Positions 1 to 11,328 of a DNA stretch of 64,000 nucleotides are shown here, in pieces. Source of the DNA: Peribacillus simplex NBRC 15720 = DSM 1321 (lineage in GTDB: Bacteria > Bacillota > Bacilli > Bacillales > DSM-1321). Made by a program: the position numbers and the translations under genes. The stretch's first letter is position 1, and every line of letters begins with the position of its first letter. The DNA lies in the NCBI RefSeq assembly GCF_002243645.1, contig NZ_CP017704.1, positions 2,622,001 through 2,686,000 of the forward strand, in the 5' to 3' direction. Under the pieces are notes generated by a model. It was not told the origin of the DNA. It did no database searches and saw only the letters and a list, made by a program, of their open reading frames with translations.

Positions 1-12
1 AGTTATGAAGAA

Positions 13-576
13 ATGCTGAAGGACAGTAATCAACAGCTTTCATTTGTCAAAGTTGAATTTGAGAGGGATATAGATACACTGCATAAATGGATGCATGAAG
101 ATCATGTAATACCCTACTGGAATTTGAATTTCACAAAAGAAAAATTCGCTGTTCATTTAAAAAAGGCATTGGCTGATACACATCAAACACTCTATTTAGG
201 CTGCCTGGACTCAATTCCCATGAGCTATTGGGAATCGTATTGGGTAAAAGGCGATATCATCGAAGATTATTATGAATCCGAAGAGGGAGACCAAGGCATT
301 CATTTACTCATTGGTGATCCGGATTATCTAGGAAAAGGACTGGCTTTGCCGTTTTTACGTGCAATGGTGAAATACCAACTACTTTCTGCAAAAACAAAAA
401 AAGTGATGGCTGAACCGGATATTCGAAATGCAAAGATGATTTACTTATTTGAAAAGTGCGGGTTTACCCCAATTAAAGAAATTGAGCTCCCTGATAAAAC
501 AGCATTGCTAATGTCATGTACACGGGAGAATTTCGAGAGGAAGTGGAAGTATGGAGAAGCAACAATCTATCTATGA
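13..576 (+). CDS. GNAT N-acyltransferase of hydroxamate siderophore synthesis (RhbD/IucB-like)
   Basis: The protein (187 aa from this ATG) resembles the siderophore acyltransferases that acetylate an N-hydroxylated diamine with acetyl-CoA in the cytoplasm. Visible family signatures are the N-terminal HxWMHxxHVxPYW segment (residues 24-36), the central SYWExYWVKGD block, and the C-terminal GKGLALPFLRA and EPDIRNAKMIYLFEKCGF segments that form the GNAT acetyl-CoA fold. Length is close to the usual 190 aa. The frame stays open to base 1, so the true start may lie outside the window. Its 3' end overlaps the next gene by 26 bp. Gene order acyltransferase-monooxygenase-synthetase matches rhbD-rhbE-rhbF, implying a schizokinen/rhizobactin-like citrate hydroxamate. 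Function by family and context; product identity is inference. Confidence 0.85.
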   Translation: MLKDSNQQLSFVKVEFERDIDTLHKWMHEDHVIPYWNLNFTKEKFAVHLKKALADTHQTLYLGCLDSIPMSYWESYWVKGDIIEDYYESEEGDQGIHLLIGDPDYLGKGLALPFLRAMVKYQLLSAKTKKVMAEPDIRNAKMIYLFEKCGFTPIKEIELPDKTALLMSCTRENFERKWKYGEATIYL

Positions 577-1879
577 CCTGGTAGGGATAGGGATAGGTCC
601 CTTCAATCTTGGACTTGCGGCCCTTTTGGAGAAAACCCCGGAGTTGAATGCCGTCTTTTTTGAGAAAAAGCAGGAATTTAATTGGCATGAAGGGATGCTG
701 TTGGAAGGGACAACTCTGCAGGTACCGTTCTTTGCCGATCTGGTTAGCATGGCAGATGTGACAAGCCCATATAGTTACCTGAATTATTTACAGCAGCATG
801 ATCGGCTTTATCATTTCTACTTCCTTGAAAAATTCTTGATTCCACGAAAAGAATATAACGACTATTGCCGCTGGGCTGCCCATCAACTTGATAGCTGCCG
901 TTTTGGAAAAGCGGTGGAGGCGGTTGAATATATAGGGGATCAAGATGAACCCTGCTATCAAATCAGTGTAAGGGATGCACAAACACAAAAGATCGATGTC
1001 TATTATAGCCGTCATGTAGTCATGGGAATTGGCAGCGCCCCGACTGTTCCATCGGCCTTTCATCCATATATGGGAGAGAGCATCCTGCATTCGGCCGATT
1101 ATTTACGGAATAAAGAAAATGTCTTAAAGAAAAAATCCGTAACGGTTGTCGGATCTGGACAGAGTGCAGCCGAAGTCTTTCTGGATTTGCTTAATGAGCA
1201 GGAGGAGTATGGCTACCAGCTAAACTGGTATACAAGATCCAAGGGATTTTTCCCTATGGAATACTCAAAACTCGGGTTAGAATACTTCACTCCAGATTAC
1301 CTTGATTTCTTTTATCGGCTGCCACAGGAAAAGAAGGATGAAATTTTGCCGAAACAGGATTTATTGTATAAAGGGATCAGTGCTACGACAATTGCAGCAA
1401 TTTTTGACAAGATGTATGAAAAATCGATTGGAAATGCCGAACTTTCCATTGAACTTCGGGCCATGACGGAAGTTGCGGCAGTTACCCCCGCTGAAAATGG
1501 CTGGAGATTGAAATGCCGACAGTGGGTCGAAGATAGCGAATTTGATGTGGACACAGAGGCGATTGTTTTTGGAACGGGCTATAAATCAACCCTTCCGGCA
1601 TTCCTTGAAACCATGGAAGACCATTTAGTCCGCGATGACTTGGGGCGTCTTGCAATAACGAAAGATTATCGGGTAGGAACGGCCATCTCTACACCGAATC
1701 ACCTTTTTATTCAAAATGGCGAGATGCATACACATGGTGTGGGTGCTCCGGATCTAGGCTTAGGGGCATTCCGAAATTCGATTATCATCAATCAATTGGC
1801 AGGTAAAGAAGTTTATCCATCCGAGCCAAAGGGTGCATTTCAGTCATTCCGTGTAAAATCACCCGTCATGGCTTACTAA
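551..1879 (+). CDS. L-lysine/diamine N6-monooxygenase (IucD/RhbE family)
   Basis: A 442-aa flavin-dependent N-hydroxylating monooxygenase. It uses FAD, NADPH and O2 to hydroxylate the terminal amine of lysine, ornithine or 1,3-diaminopropane in siderophore assembly. The FAD-binding glycine motif GIGIGPFNLG is at residues 12-21, and the NADPH-binding VVGSGQSAAE lies near residue 200. The C-terminal FGTGYKS and HGVGAPDLGLGAFRN motifs are typical. The start at 551 is preceded by GAGGAAG. It overlaps the acyltransferase gene and is 21 bp from the synthetase gene, so the three are one operon. The substrate is not readable from the sequence; operon order suggests diaminopropane as in rhizobactin 1021 or schizokinen. 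Confidence 0.9.
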   Translation: MEKQQSIYDLVGIGIGPFNLGLAALLEKTPELNAVFFEKKQEFNWHEGMLLEGTTLQVPFFADLVSMADVTSPYSYLNYLQQHDRLYHFYFLEKFLIPRKEYNDYCRWAAHQLDSCRFGKAVEAVEYIGDQDEPCYQISVRDAQTQKIDVYYSRHVVMGIGSAPTVPSAFHPYMGESILHSADYLRNKENVLKKKSVTVVGSGQSAAEVFLDLLNEQEEYGYQLNWYTRSKGFFPMEYSKLGLEYFTPDYLDFFYRLPQEKKDEILPKQDLLYKGISATTIAAIFDKMYEKSIGNAELSIELRAMTEVAAVTPAENGWRLKCRQWVEDSEFDVDTEAIVFGTGYKSTLPAFLETMEDHLVRDDLGRLAITKDYRVGTAISTPNHLFIQNGEMHTHGVGAPDLGLGAFRNSIIINQLAGKEVYPSEPKGAFQSFRVKSPVMAY

Positions 1880-1900
1880 GAGAAGGGAAGGGAGAATTAT

Positions 1901-3712
1901 ATGCAGTTCATAAATGAAGTGGAACAGGCGGTTTCAGAAAAAAATTGGTACATAGTAAACCAAAACCTGCTGGCCAAGATGATTTCTGAGTACATGTATG
2001 AAGATATGATCCATCCAGCTGTTCTGAACGAAAATGCAACAGGAAACCTATATGAGTTAAAGATAAATGAGGGGAAATCTTATCAATTTTTGGCGTCTTC
2101 ACGCCTTTTTGACAGCTATGAAGTACAAGCCGAGTCGATCCAGGTATGTGAAACGGAAGGTTTTACACAAGCCAATGATGCCATTCAATTCATTCTAGAC
2201 ATCCAGCCGTTAATTGGGATGACTGCCGAAACAACAGGACATTTAATCAAAGAATTCCATCATACGCTGCTTGCGGATCTCCAATTGCTATCCAAACCTG
2301 AACAAGATGCGGATGATTTAGTCGAACTGGATTATGCATTACTTGAAGGAGAAATGAGCGGTCACCCTTGGATTGCTTATAACAAGGGAAGAATCGGATT
2401 CGGTTATGATGATTATTTGAAGTTCGCTCCAGAAAACCAGAAGGAAGTTCAGTTATCTTGGATTGCCGTCCATAAAACGAGGGGTGAGTTCAATTCAATC
2501 GAAACGTTATCCTATAAGCAATTGATGGAGAATGAACTGGATGGGGAAACCCAAAAATCATTTGCAAAAAGATTGACGGAAAAAGGGCTGAACGCAGAAA
2601 ACTATTACTACCTCCCAGTCCATGAATGGCAGTGGAAGAATGTAATCATCCAGAACTTTACCGATGACTTGGCTAAAGGGCTGATCGTAGCTTTGGGAAA
2701 TGGTCCTGATGAGTATCTGCCGCAACAATCCATTCGGACATTTGTTAATGTATCGAAAAAGGATAAACACCACGTAAAGCTGCCGATGAGCATTTTAAAT
2801 ACGCTAGTCTACCGTGGATTACCAGCGGAGCGCACGGTCATTGCCCCAAAAATCACAACGTATATAAAGAACATTTATGAAAATGATTCATTCTTGAAAG
2901 AACAATGCAAAGTAGTGCTTCCTGGTGAAGTGGCCAGTTTAAATGTTGATCACCCCTATTATTCCAAGCTAGAGAATGTACCCTATCAATATTTAGAGAT
3001 GCTGGGTGGTATTTGGAGAGAAAGCATTTACAGTTATATGGAAGAAGACGAAAAGCCCGTTACGCTTGCGTCCCTTTTACATGTGGACAGCAAAGGGAAA
3101 CCATATGTGGAAAGCCTTATTGAAAAATCAGGATTGACTGCAGAAGCCTGGACAGCTCAATTATTCGACGTCATTCTATCACCATTACTACATTTTATCT
3201 ATCAATACGGATTGGTCTTCTCGCCGCATGGTCAAAATACCATTTTAGTCTTGAAGGATTACAAGCCTCACCGTTTGGCCATCAAGGATTTTGTAGATGA
3301 TGTAAACGTCAGTGATCAGCCGCTTCCTGAATTAAGTAACCTACCTGACGATTTAAGAAAAGTACTAAGAAGTGAGACTCCCGAGGGGCTGGTTCAATTC
3401 ATTTTCACGGGACTTTTCATCTGTCATTTCCGATACTTGTCAACACTTCTGATGAAGAGGTCCCTTTTGGATGAGAATGCTTTTTGGGAAGGCGTCGCTC
3501 AAACAATCCTTACACATCAGAAAAAATTCCCGATGTTACAGGATCGTTTCGATACATTCAATTTCTTTGCACCAAAATTAACGAAACTTTGCCTGAATAG
3601 AAATCGGATGCTTCAATATGGATATAGCGATGGTGAAGACCGGCCGCATGCATCTGAGTTTGGGCATGTGAATAATGCCCTTTATGAAAAGTTACCTGCA
3701 AAAACGCTTTAA
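1901..3712 (+). CDS. IucA/IucC-family NIS siderophore synthetase (RhbF-like)
   Basis: A 603-aa NRPS-independent siderophore synthetase. This family adenylates a carboxylate, usually citrate or a citryl amide, and condenses it with a hydroxylated amine. Family hallmarks are GHPWIAYNKGRIGF (about residue 155), LPVHEWQW (about 240) and SPHGQNT (about 440) followed by RLAIKDFVDD, with the C-terminal FerR-like region after it. Length is typical. An AGGGAAGGGAG ribosome binding site precedes the ATG. It is the last gene of the siderophore operon and is followed by two hairpins. Earlier genes (rhbA, B, C equivalents, transport) would lie to the left of the window. Confidence 0.92.
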   Translation: MQFINEVEQAVSEKNWYIVNQNLLAKMISEYMYEDMIHPAVLNENATGNLYELKINEGKSYQFLASSRLFDSYEVQAESIQVCETEGFTQANDAIQFILDIQPLIGMTAETTGHLIKEFHHTLLADLQLLSKPEQDADDLVELDYALLEGEMSGHPWIAYNKGRIGFGYDDYLKFAPENQKEVQLSWIAVHKTRGEFNSIETLSYKQLMENELDGETQKSFAKRLTEKGLNAENYYYLPVHEWQWKNVIIQNFTDDLAKGLIVALGNGPDEYLPQQSIRTFVNVSKKDKHHVKLPMSILNTLVYRGLPAERTVIAPKITTYIKNIYENDSFLKEQCKVVLPGEVASLNVDHPYYSKLENVPYQYLEMLGGIWRESIYSYMEEDEKPVTLASLLHVDSKGKPYVESLIEKSGLTAEAWTAQLFDVILSPLLHFIYQYGLVFSPHGQNTILVLKDYKPHRLAIKDFVDDVNVSDQPLPELSNLPDDLRKVLRSETPEGLVQFIFTGLFICHFRYLSTLLMKRSLLDENAFWEGVAQTILTHQKKFPMLQDRFDTFNFFAPKLTKLCLNRNRMLQYGYSDGEDRPHASEFGHVNNALYEKLPAKTL

Positions 3713-3717
3713 AGTTA

Positions 3718-3794
3718 AACTGGCTCAGACTTTTGAGCCAGTTTCAGACAGTAGTCAAACTCCATGAAAATCGAGTTTGTCTACTGTTTTTTTT
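3718..3794 (+). terminator. Double hairpin terminator of siderophore operon
   Basis: The first hairpin has perfect 10-bp arms (3718-3727 and 3734-3743). A second, 14-bp stem with one mismatch (3749-3762 with 3773-3786) runs straight into eight T residues (3787-3794), a classical intrinsic terminator. Confidence 0.88.
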
Positions 3795-3812
3795 ATGGCT
3801 TTTACAATTAGA

Positions 3813-3936
3813 CCGTTGATTTCCGCTCCAGGCACTCGCTTTCCACGGGCGGTCAGCCCTCAGCTTGCGCCTGAGGGGTCTCCCCTAGACACGCTTTTCC
3901 CGCAGGAGTCTCGTACACCCGTTCCAATCAACTTTG
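3813..3936. repeat. Bacillaceae-type structured intergenic repeat
   Basis: About 120 bp, much more GC-rich than its surroundings, bounded by GTTGATTTCCGCTCC on the left and GTTCCAATCAAC on the right, which are imperfect inverted ends (GTTGATT/AATCAAC). Internal segments such as CTCGCTTTCC and CCCGCAGGAGTC match my recollection of a dispersed MITE-like or structured repeat common between genes in Bacillaceae. No database comparison was possible. A 61-codon open frame across it has no ribosome binding site and is not a gene. Confidence 0.65.
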
Positions 3937-4027
3937 TTAAAAAATTTATAGAGCGATTATAGTTAACAAAAGGATTATTTTATCCTTTTTGGTCCAAATT
4001 TCTCGAAAATTATCTTTGGAATAGGGC

Positions 4028-4074
4028 TTGCCGTTCATATAAATTGGTGATAAGCTATTGTGTAAACGGTTACA
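4028..4074 (+). promoter_or_regulatory. rbs promoter with cre/LacI-type operator
   Basis: TTGCCG (4028-4033), a 17-bp spacer and an extended -10 TGATAAGCT (TAAGCT at 4051-4056) form a plausible sigma-A promoter. Just downstream, TGTGTAAACGGTTACACA (4059-4076) is a near-perfect dyad; 4060-4074 fits the CcpA cre consensus with one mismatch. It could serve CcpA, RbsR or both. Confidence 0.65.
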
Positions 4075-4096
4075 CAAAATTATTGAGGGTGATATA

Positions 4097-5083
4097 TTGG
4101 CAACTATTCGGGATGTTGCAAAGGAAGCTGGGGTTTCTGTGGCAACGGTTTCCAGAGTTATGAATGGCAGTGGTTATGCCCATGAGGACACAAAAAAGGT
4201 GGTCATGGCAGCTGTTGAAAAATTAAATTATAAACCGAATGAAGTGGCAAGATCCCTCTACAAACGTAAATCCAAATTGGTTGGTTTGATTTTGCCGGAC
4301 ATTACGAATCCCTTCTTCCCAGAAATGGCAAGAGGTGTCGAGGATTATCTGCAGCAATTTGGGTATCGGTTAATTTTTGGAAATAGTGATGAAAAGAGAG
4401 ATAAAGAAATAGAATATATTGACACTTTTCTGCAAAATAATGTAGTGGGCATGATTGCTTCAACTAGTGAAGAAGCCAATGAAAATTTCGATAATCTGGA
4501 TATTCCAGTTGTCCTTCTAGACCGTACAGCAGAGAAATTACCAGCTGTTTATTCCGATCAAAAGACAGGCGGTAAGCTGGCAGCACGCGTATTGCTGGAT
4601 AGAGGCAGTACGAATATAGTCCTCATTAGGGGGCCAGTCGAAATAAAACCTGTATATGAACGGTACATGGCAGCATTGGAAGAATTGAAACAAGCAAAAG
4701 TGAACGTGCAAGTCATGGATTCATCCCTAACTCTTCAGGGCGGCCAAACTTGCGTGAAGCAGCTGTTCGAGCAATATCCGGAAACGGATGGAATCATCGC
4801 TTGTAATGATATTGTTGCAGCCGCTGCACTTCAAGAGATTTTAAAACGGGGAAAACGGATACCGGAAGACATACAATTGATCGGCTATGATGATATCGCC
4901 TTCACAGCGTTATTGCACCCGCCGTTATCTACAATTCGGCAGCCAGCCTATGAGATGGGGGCACAAGCGGCGGAAATGCTAATTAAAAGGATCAATCAAG
5001 AAAAAATGGAAGTAACACATAAAAAGCTCCCTGTTTCTTTTGTGGAGAGACAAACAACGAGAAGGAAGGCGGAGAAGACATGA
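4097..5083 (+). CDS. rbsR: LacI-family ribose operon repressor RbsR
   Basis: A 328-aa LacI/GalR regulator. The N-terminal ATIRDVAKEAGVSVATVSRV is the DNA-binding helix-turn-helix, followed by the hinge helix (NEVARSLYKRKS) and a periplasmic-binding-protein-like effector domain (LVGLILPDITNPFF onward, ending LSTIRQPAYEMG). I place the start at TTG 4097, after GAGGGTGAT, because LacI proteins begin at this point and the upstream ATG (4058) lies inside the operator dyad. The stop overlaps the ribokinase start (ATGA). It probably represses the operon in the absence of ribose. Confidence 0.9.
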   Translation: MATIRDVAKEAGVSVATVSRVMNGSGYAHEDTKKVVMAAVEKLNYKPNEVARSLYKRKSKLVGLILPDITNPFFPEMARGVEDYLQQFGYRLIFGNSDEKRDKEIEYIDTFLQNNVVGMIASTSEEANENFDNLDIPVVLLDRTAEKLPAVYSDQKTGGKLAARVLLDRGSTNIVLIRGPVEIKPVYERYMAALEELKQAKVNVQVMDSSLTLQGGQTCVKQLFEQYPETDGIIACNDIVAAAALQEILKRGKRIPEDIQLIGYDDIAFTALLHPPLSTIRQPAYEMGAQAAEMLIKRINQEKMEVTHKKLPVSFVERQTTRRKAEKT

Positions 5084-5964
5084 TTAGAATTACAGTAGTG
5101 GGAAGTTCTTCAATGGACTTAGTGGTGACATCAGCTAAGCGGCCAATGGCTGGGGAAACGGTTTTAGGAGAGTCCTTTATCACGGTTCCTGGAGGAAAGG
5201 GAGCCAATCAGGCTGTTGCAGCGGCACGTCTTGGTGCAGAAGTGTCGATGGTTGGATGTGTAGGAGATGATGTTTATGGAGAGATCATCTTAGAAAACCT
5301 GAAAAAAAATCATGTAAATACGGAGTGTGTGGAACCGGTTACAGGTTTCGCTTCCGGGACAGCACACATTACCCTTTCGGAAGGTGATAACAGCATTATT
5401 GTCGTAAAAGGTGCGAATGATTTCATTACTCCTGAATATGTACAAAAGGCGAAAAAGGTGATAGAGGAATCGGATATTGTGATGGTTCAGCAGGAAATAC
5501 CTGAGGAAACGGTGGAATATCTGGCAGAATTATGCAACACGCTTCAAAAGAGATTACTATTGAACCCAGCTCCCGCCCGCAAGCTAAGCGAGACTGTCAT
5601 TCAACAGGCATCATTCCTTACTCCGAATGAACATGAATTCGAGATACTATTCAATGGGAGAGATAGGACGAAAGTCTTGACTGAGCATCCCAATAAATTA
5701 TTCATTACCGAAGGAAAAAATGGCGTCCGTTATTTTGACGGACATGAAGAAAAGGTTGTTCCAAGCTTTGAAGTGGAAGCGGTGGATACAACAGGCGCAG
5801 GGGATACATTCAATGCTGCCTTTGCCGTGGCTGTTGCAGAAGGAAAAAGTTTTGACGAATGTTTGTTATTCGCGAACCGGGCAGCCTCCATTTCCGTGAC
5901 GAAGTTAGGCGCCCAAGGTGGCATGCCGCAAAGGATAGAGGTAGAGAGGGGCTTTGAAGCATGA
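5080..5964 (+). CDS. rbsK: Ribokinase
   Basis: A 294-aa PfkB-family sugar kinase that phosphorylates D-ribose to ribose 5-phosphate with ATP. The N-terminal [15 protein letters not shown] substrate motif and the C-terminal [16 protein letters not shown] anion-hole/catalytic-base signature are both intact, and the sugar-lid region is present. It overlaps rbsR by 4 bp and rbsD by 4 bp, indicating translational coupling in the ribose operon. Confidence 0.95.
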   Translation: MIRITVVGSSSMDLVVTSAKRPMAGETVLGESFITVPGGKGANQAVAAARLGAEVSMVGCVGDDVYGEIILENLKKNHVNTECVEPVTGFASGTAHITLSEGDNSIIVVKGANDFITPEYVQKAKKVIEESDIVMVQQEIPEETVEYLAELCNTLQKRLLLNPAPARKLSETVIQQASFLTPNEHEFEILFNGRDRTKVLTEHPNKLFITEGKNGVRYFDGHEEKVVPSFEVEAVDTTGAGDTFNAAFAVAVAEGKSFDECLLFANRAASISVTKLGAQGGMPQRIEVERGFEA

Positions 5965-6353
5965 AACGTCAAGGAATCATTAATAGTTCAATAGCCAAGG
6001 TCCTGGTTGACCTTGGTCATACCGATTATATTGTCGTAGGTGATGCCGGGCTGCCGGTGCCACCTGGAGTTTGCAAGATAGATTTAGCATTGACGCCTGG
6101 AACACCATCATTTCAAGATGTCGTCCGGGCGATTCACGAAGATATGGTTGTTGAAAAAGTTATCGCTGCCACAGAAGTGAAGGTTAAAAACCCGGAACAG
6201 CATCAATATATGGAGCAGCAATTCGGAGCAGCGATTGAATATGTTTCCCATGAGGATTTTAAAAGGCTGACAAGTAACGCGAAAGCAATAATCCGGACCG
6301 GGGAGACGACGCCATATTCAAATTGCATATTGCAGTCTGGAGTATTCTTTTAA
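5961..6353 (+). CDS. rbsD: D-ribose pyranase
   Basis: A 130-aa cytoplasmic enzyme interconverting beta-pyran and beta-furan forms of D-ribose so that ribokinase can use the furanose. Family features are [20 protein letters not shown] with the catalytic His20, the GDAGLPVP segment and the C-terminal [14 protein letters not shown] motif. Full length. Coupled to rbsK through an ATGA overlap. Confidence 0.95.
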   Translation: MKRQGIINSSIAKVLVDLGHTDYIVVGDAGLPVPPGVCKIDLALTPGTPSFQDVVRAIHEDMVVEKVIAATEVKVKNPEQHQYMEQQFGAAIEYVSHEDFKRLTSNAKAIIRTGETTPYSNCILQSGVFF

Positions 6354-6362
6354 AGAAATGAG

Positions 6363-7853
6363 ATGATGAGCATGCAAATCGAAATGCACAATATTTATAA
6401 AGCATTTGGTCAAAACAAGGTATTGGAAGGTGTTCATTTTTCTTTAGAGGCTGGGGAAGTGCATGCACTAATGGGAGAAAATGGTGCGGGAAAATCAACC
6501 TTGATGAACATTTTGACAGGGCTGCATAAACAAGATCAAGGAACGATTGAGATTAACGGTAAAGAAACCTCATTCAAGGATTCAAAGGAAGCGGAGGAGG
6601 CGGGAATGGCCTTTATCCGTCAGGAATTGAATATTTGGCCAGAAATGACCGTGCTGGAGAATCTATTTATCGGCAGGGAAATGGTGAATGCCTTCGGTGT
6701 CCTGAAGACGAAACAAATGAAAGCGCGTGCAAACGAGATTTTTAAAACACTTAATATTTCCCTTCCTTTTGATAAGGAAGCCGGATTTTGTTCTGTCGGG
6801 GAACAGCAAATGATTGAAATTGCCAAGGCGCTCATGACGGATGCCGAAGTCATCATCATGGACGAGCCCACAGCCGCTTTAACTGATAGGGAAATAGAGA
6901 AGCTCTTTGAAGTGATGAAGGGGCTTACCAAAAAGGGTGTATCGCTTGTTTATATTTCTCACCGAATGGAAGAAATATTCGCCATTTGTGACAGAATCAC
7001 CGTAATGCGTGACGGAAAAACAGTCGATACGAAAAGAATTGCAGATACAAATTTCGATGAAGTCGTTCAAAAAATGGTCGGGCGGGAGCTGGAGGATCGT
7101 TTTCCTCATCGTGAAGCGAATCCTGGCGACATAGTCCTTGATGTAAAAGGTTTAACTAAAAAGGGGCTTTTTGAAGATATCCATTTCGCGGTTCGGCAAG
7201 GTGAGATTGTCGGTGTAGCCGGATTGATGGGAGCAGGCAGAACAGAAATAATGCGCGCCCTTTTTGGTGTCGACCAAATAGACAGCGGTGAAATTACCAT
7301 TGAAGGCAAGAAAGTTTCCATACGAAAACCAACGGATGCAGTTCGACACGGCCTGGCTTTCATTACGGAAAATCGTAAAGAAGAGGGGTTAATCCTGGAC
7401 TTTTCTGTAAGGGAAAATATCGGCTTGCCGAATCTCAAGAGTTTTGCTCCTAACGGAATCGTAAAAACGGAAGATGAGATGAACTTTGCCGAAATGATGA
7501 TTAAGCGACTTCACGTAAAGACTTCTTCTGCTGAAACGGTCATCGGCAATCTATCCGGAGGAAATCAACAAAAGGTGGTAATAGCCAAATGGATCGGCAC
7601 TTCCCCTAAAGTTTTAATTATGGATGAACCGACCAGAGGCATAGATGTTGGTGCAAAACGTGAAATTTACGAGTTGATGAATGAATTGACGGAGCGAGGC
7701 ATCGCCATCATCATGGTTTCGTCAGAACTTCCGGAAATCATTGGAATGAGTGATAGAATCCTTGTGGTTCACGAAGGTGAGATTGCTGGGGAATTGTTAA
7801 AGCAGGAAGCGACGCAAGAAAAAATTATGGCATTGGCGACAGGAGGGAACTAG
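6363..7853 (+). CDS. rbsA: Ribose ABC importer ATP-binding protein
   Basis: A 496-aa protein with two fused ABC ATPase domains, as in all RbsA/MglA proteins. The first Walker A is GENGAGKST (38-46); the second is the degenerate GLMGAGRTE. Signature motifs are SVGEQQM in half one and LSGGNQQK in half two, with MDEPTAALT and MDEPTRGID Walker B segments. It energises ribose import through RbsC. The start is ambiguous between ATG 6363, 6366 and 6372; the last (MQIEMHN) fits homologue length best, and no strong ribosome binding site decides it. Confidence 0.93.
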   Translation: MMSMQIEMHNIYKAFGQNKVLEGVHFSLEAGEVHALMGENGAGKSTLMNILTGLHKQDQGTIEINGKETSFKDSKEAEEAGMAFIRQELNIWPEMTVLENLFIGREMVNAFGVLKTKQMKARANEIFKTLNISLPFDKEAGFCSVGEQQMIEIAKALMTDAEVIIMDEPTAALTDREIEKLFEVMKGLTKKGVSLVYISHRMEEIFAICDRITVMRDGKTVDTKRIADTNFDEVVQKMVGRELEDRFPHREANPGDIVLDVKGLTKKGLFEDIHFAVRQGEIVGVAGLMGAGRTEIMRALFGVDQIDSGEITIEGKKVSIRKPTDAVRHGLAFITENRKEEGLILDFSVRENIGLPNLKSFAPNGIVKTEDEMNFAEMMIKRLHVKTSSAETVIGNLSGGNQQKVVIAKWIGTSPKVLIMDEPTRGIDVGAKREIYELMNELTERGIAIIMVSSELPEIIGMSDRILVVHEGEIAGELLKQEATQEKIMALATGGN

Positions 7854-7854
7854 G

Positions 7855-8799
7855 ATGAAACTTGAGGCTACAGGGAAAAGCGGGATTTGGCAGAAATTTG
7901 GTCCGTTACTCGCCTTGGTACTTTTATTTATCGTAATAACCGTTTTAAATCCATCATTCATGGAACCGAATAATATATTGAATTTATTGCGTCAAACCTC
8001 CATCAATGCACTTATTGCATTTGGAATGACCTTTATCATATTGACAGGTGGCATCGACTTGTCCGTCGGTTCCATTTTAGCTCTATCCAGCGCACTTATG
8101 GCTGGTATGATGGTCTCGGGATTAGATCCGATTTTAGCAATATTAGTAGGGATTCTACTAGGTGCAATAATGGGTGTAATCAATGGGATTCTCGTTTCAA
8201 AAGGAAAAATGGCGCCTTTCATCGTGACACTGGCCACCATGACAATTTTCCGGGGATTAACGCTTGTGTATACGGATGGAAAGCCGATTACTGGAATTGG
8301 CGATTCTGTAATGTTCCAGATGCTGGGGAGAGGTTACTTCCTGGGAGTGCCAGTACCGGCCGTTGTGATGGTCATCGCTTTCTTCATCCTATGGTTCCTG
8401 CTTCATAAAACATCCTTTGGCCGTAAAACATATGCCATTGGCGGAAATGAAAAGGCTTCCCGTATTTCGGGGATTAAAGTTGACCGAGTCAAGGTGGCCA
8501 TATATGGTCTGGCTGGTACGATGGCAGCAATCGCTGGTGCCATTTTAACATCCCGTCTGAATTCGGCACAGCCGACGGCAGGCCAATCCTATGAAATGGA
8601 TGCCATTGCAGCAGTGGTGCTAGGCGGAACGAGCCTTTCAGGCGGTAAAGGGCGGTTGTTCGGTACGCTGGTGGGTGTCTTGATCATCGGTACCTTGAAT
8701 AACGGCATGAATTTACTTGGTGTATCCTCTTTCTACCAGCAAGTGGTAAAAGGTGCAGTTATATTAATCGCGGTCTTACTTGACCGTAAAAAATCATAA
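7855..8799 (+). CDS. rbsC: Ribose ABC importer permease
   Basis: A 314-aa polytopic membrane protein of the BPD_transp_2 family forming the ribose channel. It has many hydrophobic helices, the TGGIDLSVGSI signature near residue 65 and the GGTSLSGGKGRLFGTLVG coupling loop near residue 265. The start is 1 bp after the rbsA stop codon, with GGAGGG as ribosome binding site inside the rbsA end. Confidence 0.94.
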   Translation: MKLEATGKSGIWQKFGPLLALVLLFIVITVLNPSFMEPNNILNLLRQTSINALIAFGMTFIILTGGIDLSVGSILALSSALMAGMMVSGLDPILAILVGILLGAIMGVINGILVSKGKMAPFIVTLATMTIFRGLTLVYTDGKPITGIGDSVMFQMLGRGYFLGVPVPAVVMVIAFFILWFLLHKTSFGRKTYAIGGNEKASRISGIKVDRVKVAIYGLAGTMAAIAGAILTSRLNSAQPTAGQSYEMDAIAAVVLGGTSLSGGKGRLFGTLVGVLIIGTLNNGMNLLGVSSFYQQVVKGAVILIAVLLDRKKS

Positions 8800-8814
8800 G
8801 AAGAGGTGTAATCA

Positions 8815-9735
8815 ATGAAAAAAATAGTATCGATCATCATGGTTCTTTCTTTAATGGTCTTAGCTGCCTGTTCAATGGATTCTGGTCTAAAAGATGATAA
8901 AAAAGAAAAGAAAGACTCCATGAAAGACGTGAAAGTCGGAGTCAGCATCTCTACTTTAAACAACCCATTCTTCGTTTCCTTAAAAGATGGTATTGAAAAA
9001 GAAGCAAAAGAAAAAGGCATGAAAGTCACAGTTGTTGACGCCCAGGATGATACGGCAAAACAAATTAGCGGAATTGAAGATTTAATTCTTCAAAAGGTTG
9101 ATGTCCTTCTTGTGAATCCTACTGATTCTACGGCAATATCTTCAGCCGTTCAATCAGCAAATGAAGCGGGCATTCCCGTTATCACGATTGACCGCTCTTC
9201 AGACGAAGGCGACATTGAAACGTTCATCGCTTCCGACAATGTGGCTGGCGGGGAAATGGCTGCAGAATATCTAGTTAAAGAGCTTGGCGAAAAAGCGAAA
9301 GTAGTGGAACTTGAAGGGGTATCCGGGGCATCTGCAACTCGTGAACGCGGGAAAGGTTTCCACAATATTGCGGACAAGCAATTAGATGTCCTGACAAGCC
9401 AAACGGCGGAATTCGACCGGACAAAAGGGCTTAACGTCATGGAAAATATCCTGCAAGGCAATAAAGACGTCCAAGCAGTATTCGCCCATAATGATGAAAT
9501 GGCACTTGGGGCCATTGAAGCAATCAAGGCAGCAGGAAAAGACATCATCGTAGTTGGTTTTGACGGAAATGATGATGCATTGAAAGCAGTTGAAAACGGT
9601 GAACTAAAAGCTACAATCGCCCAACAACCGGCACTTATCGGTGTAGAAGCGGTTAATGCGGCTGAAAAAATCTTAAAAGGCGACAAAGTGGATGACACAA
9701 TATCCGTTCCATTGAAATTGGTCACTAAAGAATGA
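8815..9735 (+). CDS. rbsB: Ribose-binding lipoprotein
   Basis: A 306-aa substrate-binding lipoprotein with a type II signal peptide and lipobox LAAC (Cys19), followed by a lysine/aspartate-rich linker and a type I periplasmic-binding fold (VGVSISTLNNPFF onward, with VGFDGNDDALKAVENGELKATIAQQP near the end). It delivers ribose to RbsC/RbsA at the outer face of the membrane. Last gene of the rbsRKDACB operon, followed by a strong terminator. Confidence 0.95.
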   Translation: MKKIVSIIMVLSLMVLAACSMDSGLKDDKKEKKDSMKDVKVGVSISTLNNPFFVSLKDGIEKEAKEKGMKVTVVDAQDDTAKQISGIEDLILQKVDVLLVNPTDSTAISSAVQSANEAGIPVITIDRSSDEGDIETFIASDNVAGGEMAAEYLVKELGEKAKVVELEGVSGASATRERGKGFHNIADKQLDVLTSQTAEFDRTKGLNVMENILQGNKDVQAVFAHNDEMALGAIEAIKAAGKDIIVVGFDGNDDALKAVENGELKATIAQQPALIGVEAVNAAEKILKGDKVDDTISVPLKLVTKE

Positions 9736-9746
9736 TTGTCTCTCAA

Positions 9747-9789
9747 ACAAAAAGAGTGCCGGGACTTTTCCGGCACTCTTTTTGTAGTA
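9747..9789 (+). terminator. rbs operon terminator
   Basis: Perfect 16-bp stem (9747-9762 with 9770-9785), A-rich on the left arm and T-rich on the right, so it could work in both directions. It lies 12 bp after the rbsB stop codon. Confidence 0.9.
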
Positions 9790-9889
9790 TTAAAAAAATG
9801 TTTTAATCTCATTGATGTTATCTGAGTATGGATATTCAGCTTAAATTGATATGAATAAGAGAGTAAAGGAAAGTGAGTTCACTCTTTTA

Positions 9890-9913
9890 AGGCGGCCCAT
9901 GTCGGAACCGCCT
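9890..9913 (-). terminator. Weak hairpin after gdhA
   Basis: A 6-bp GC stem (AGGCGG/CCGCCT) just after the gdhA stop codon on the minus strand. The following T-tract is poor, so terminator function is tentative. Confidence 0.4.
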
Positions 9914-9930
9914 CTTAAATCAACTGATTG

Positions 9931-11328
<1,398 letters not shown>

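Noticed and set aside
3777-3962. 61-codon open frame
   Set aside because: It runs across the intergenic repeat and terminator tail, has no ribosome binding site and unlikely composition.
4058-4096. Upstream ATG extending RbsR
   Set aside because: It lies within the operator dyad; the TTG at 4097 with GAGGGTGAT gives the standard LacI start.
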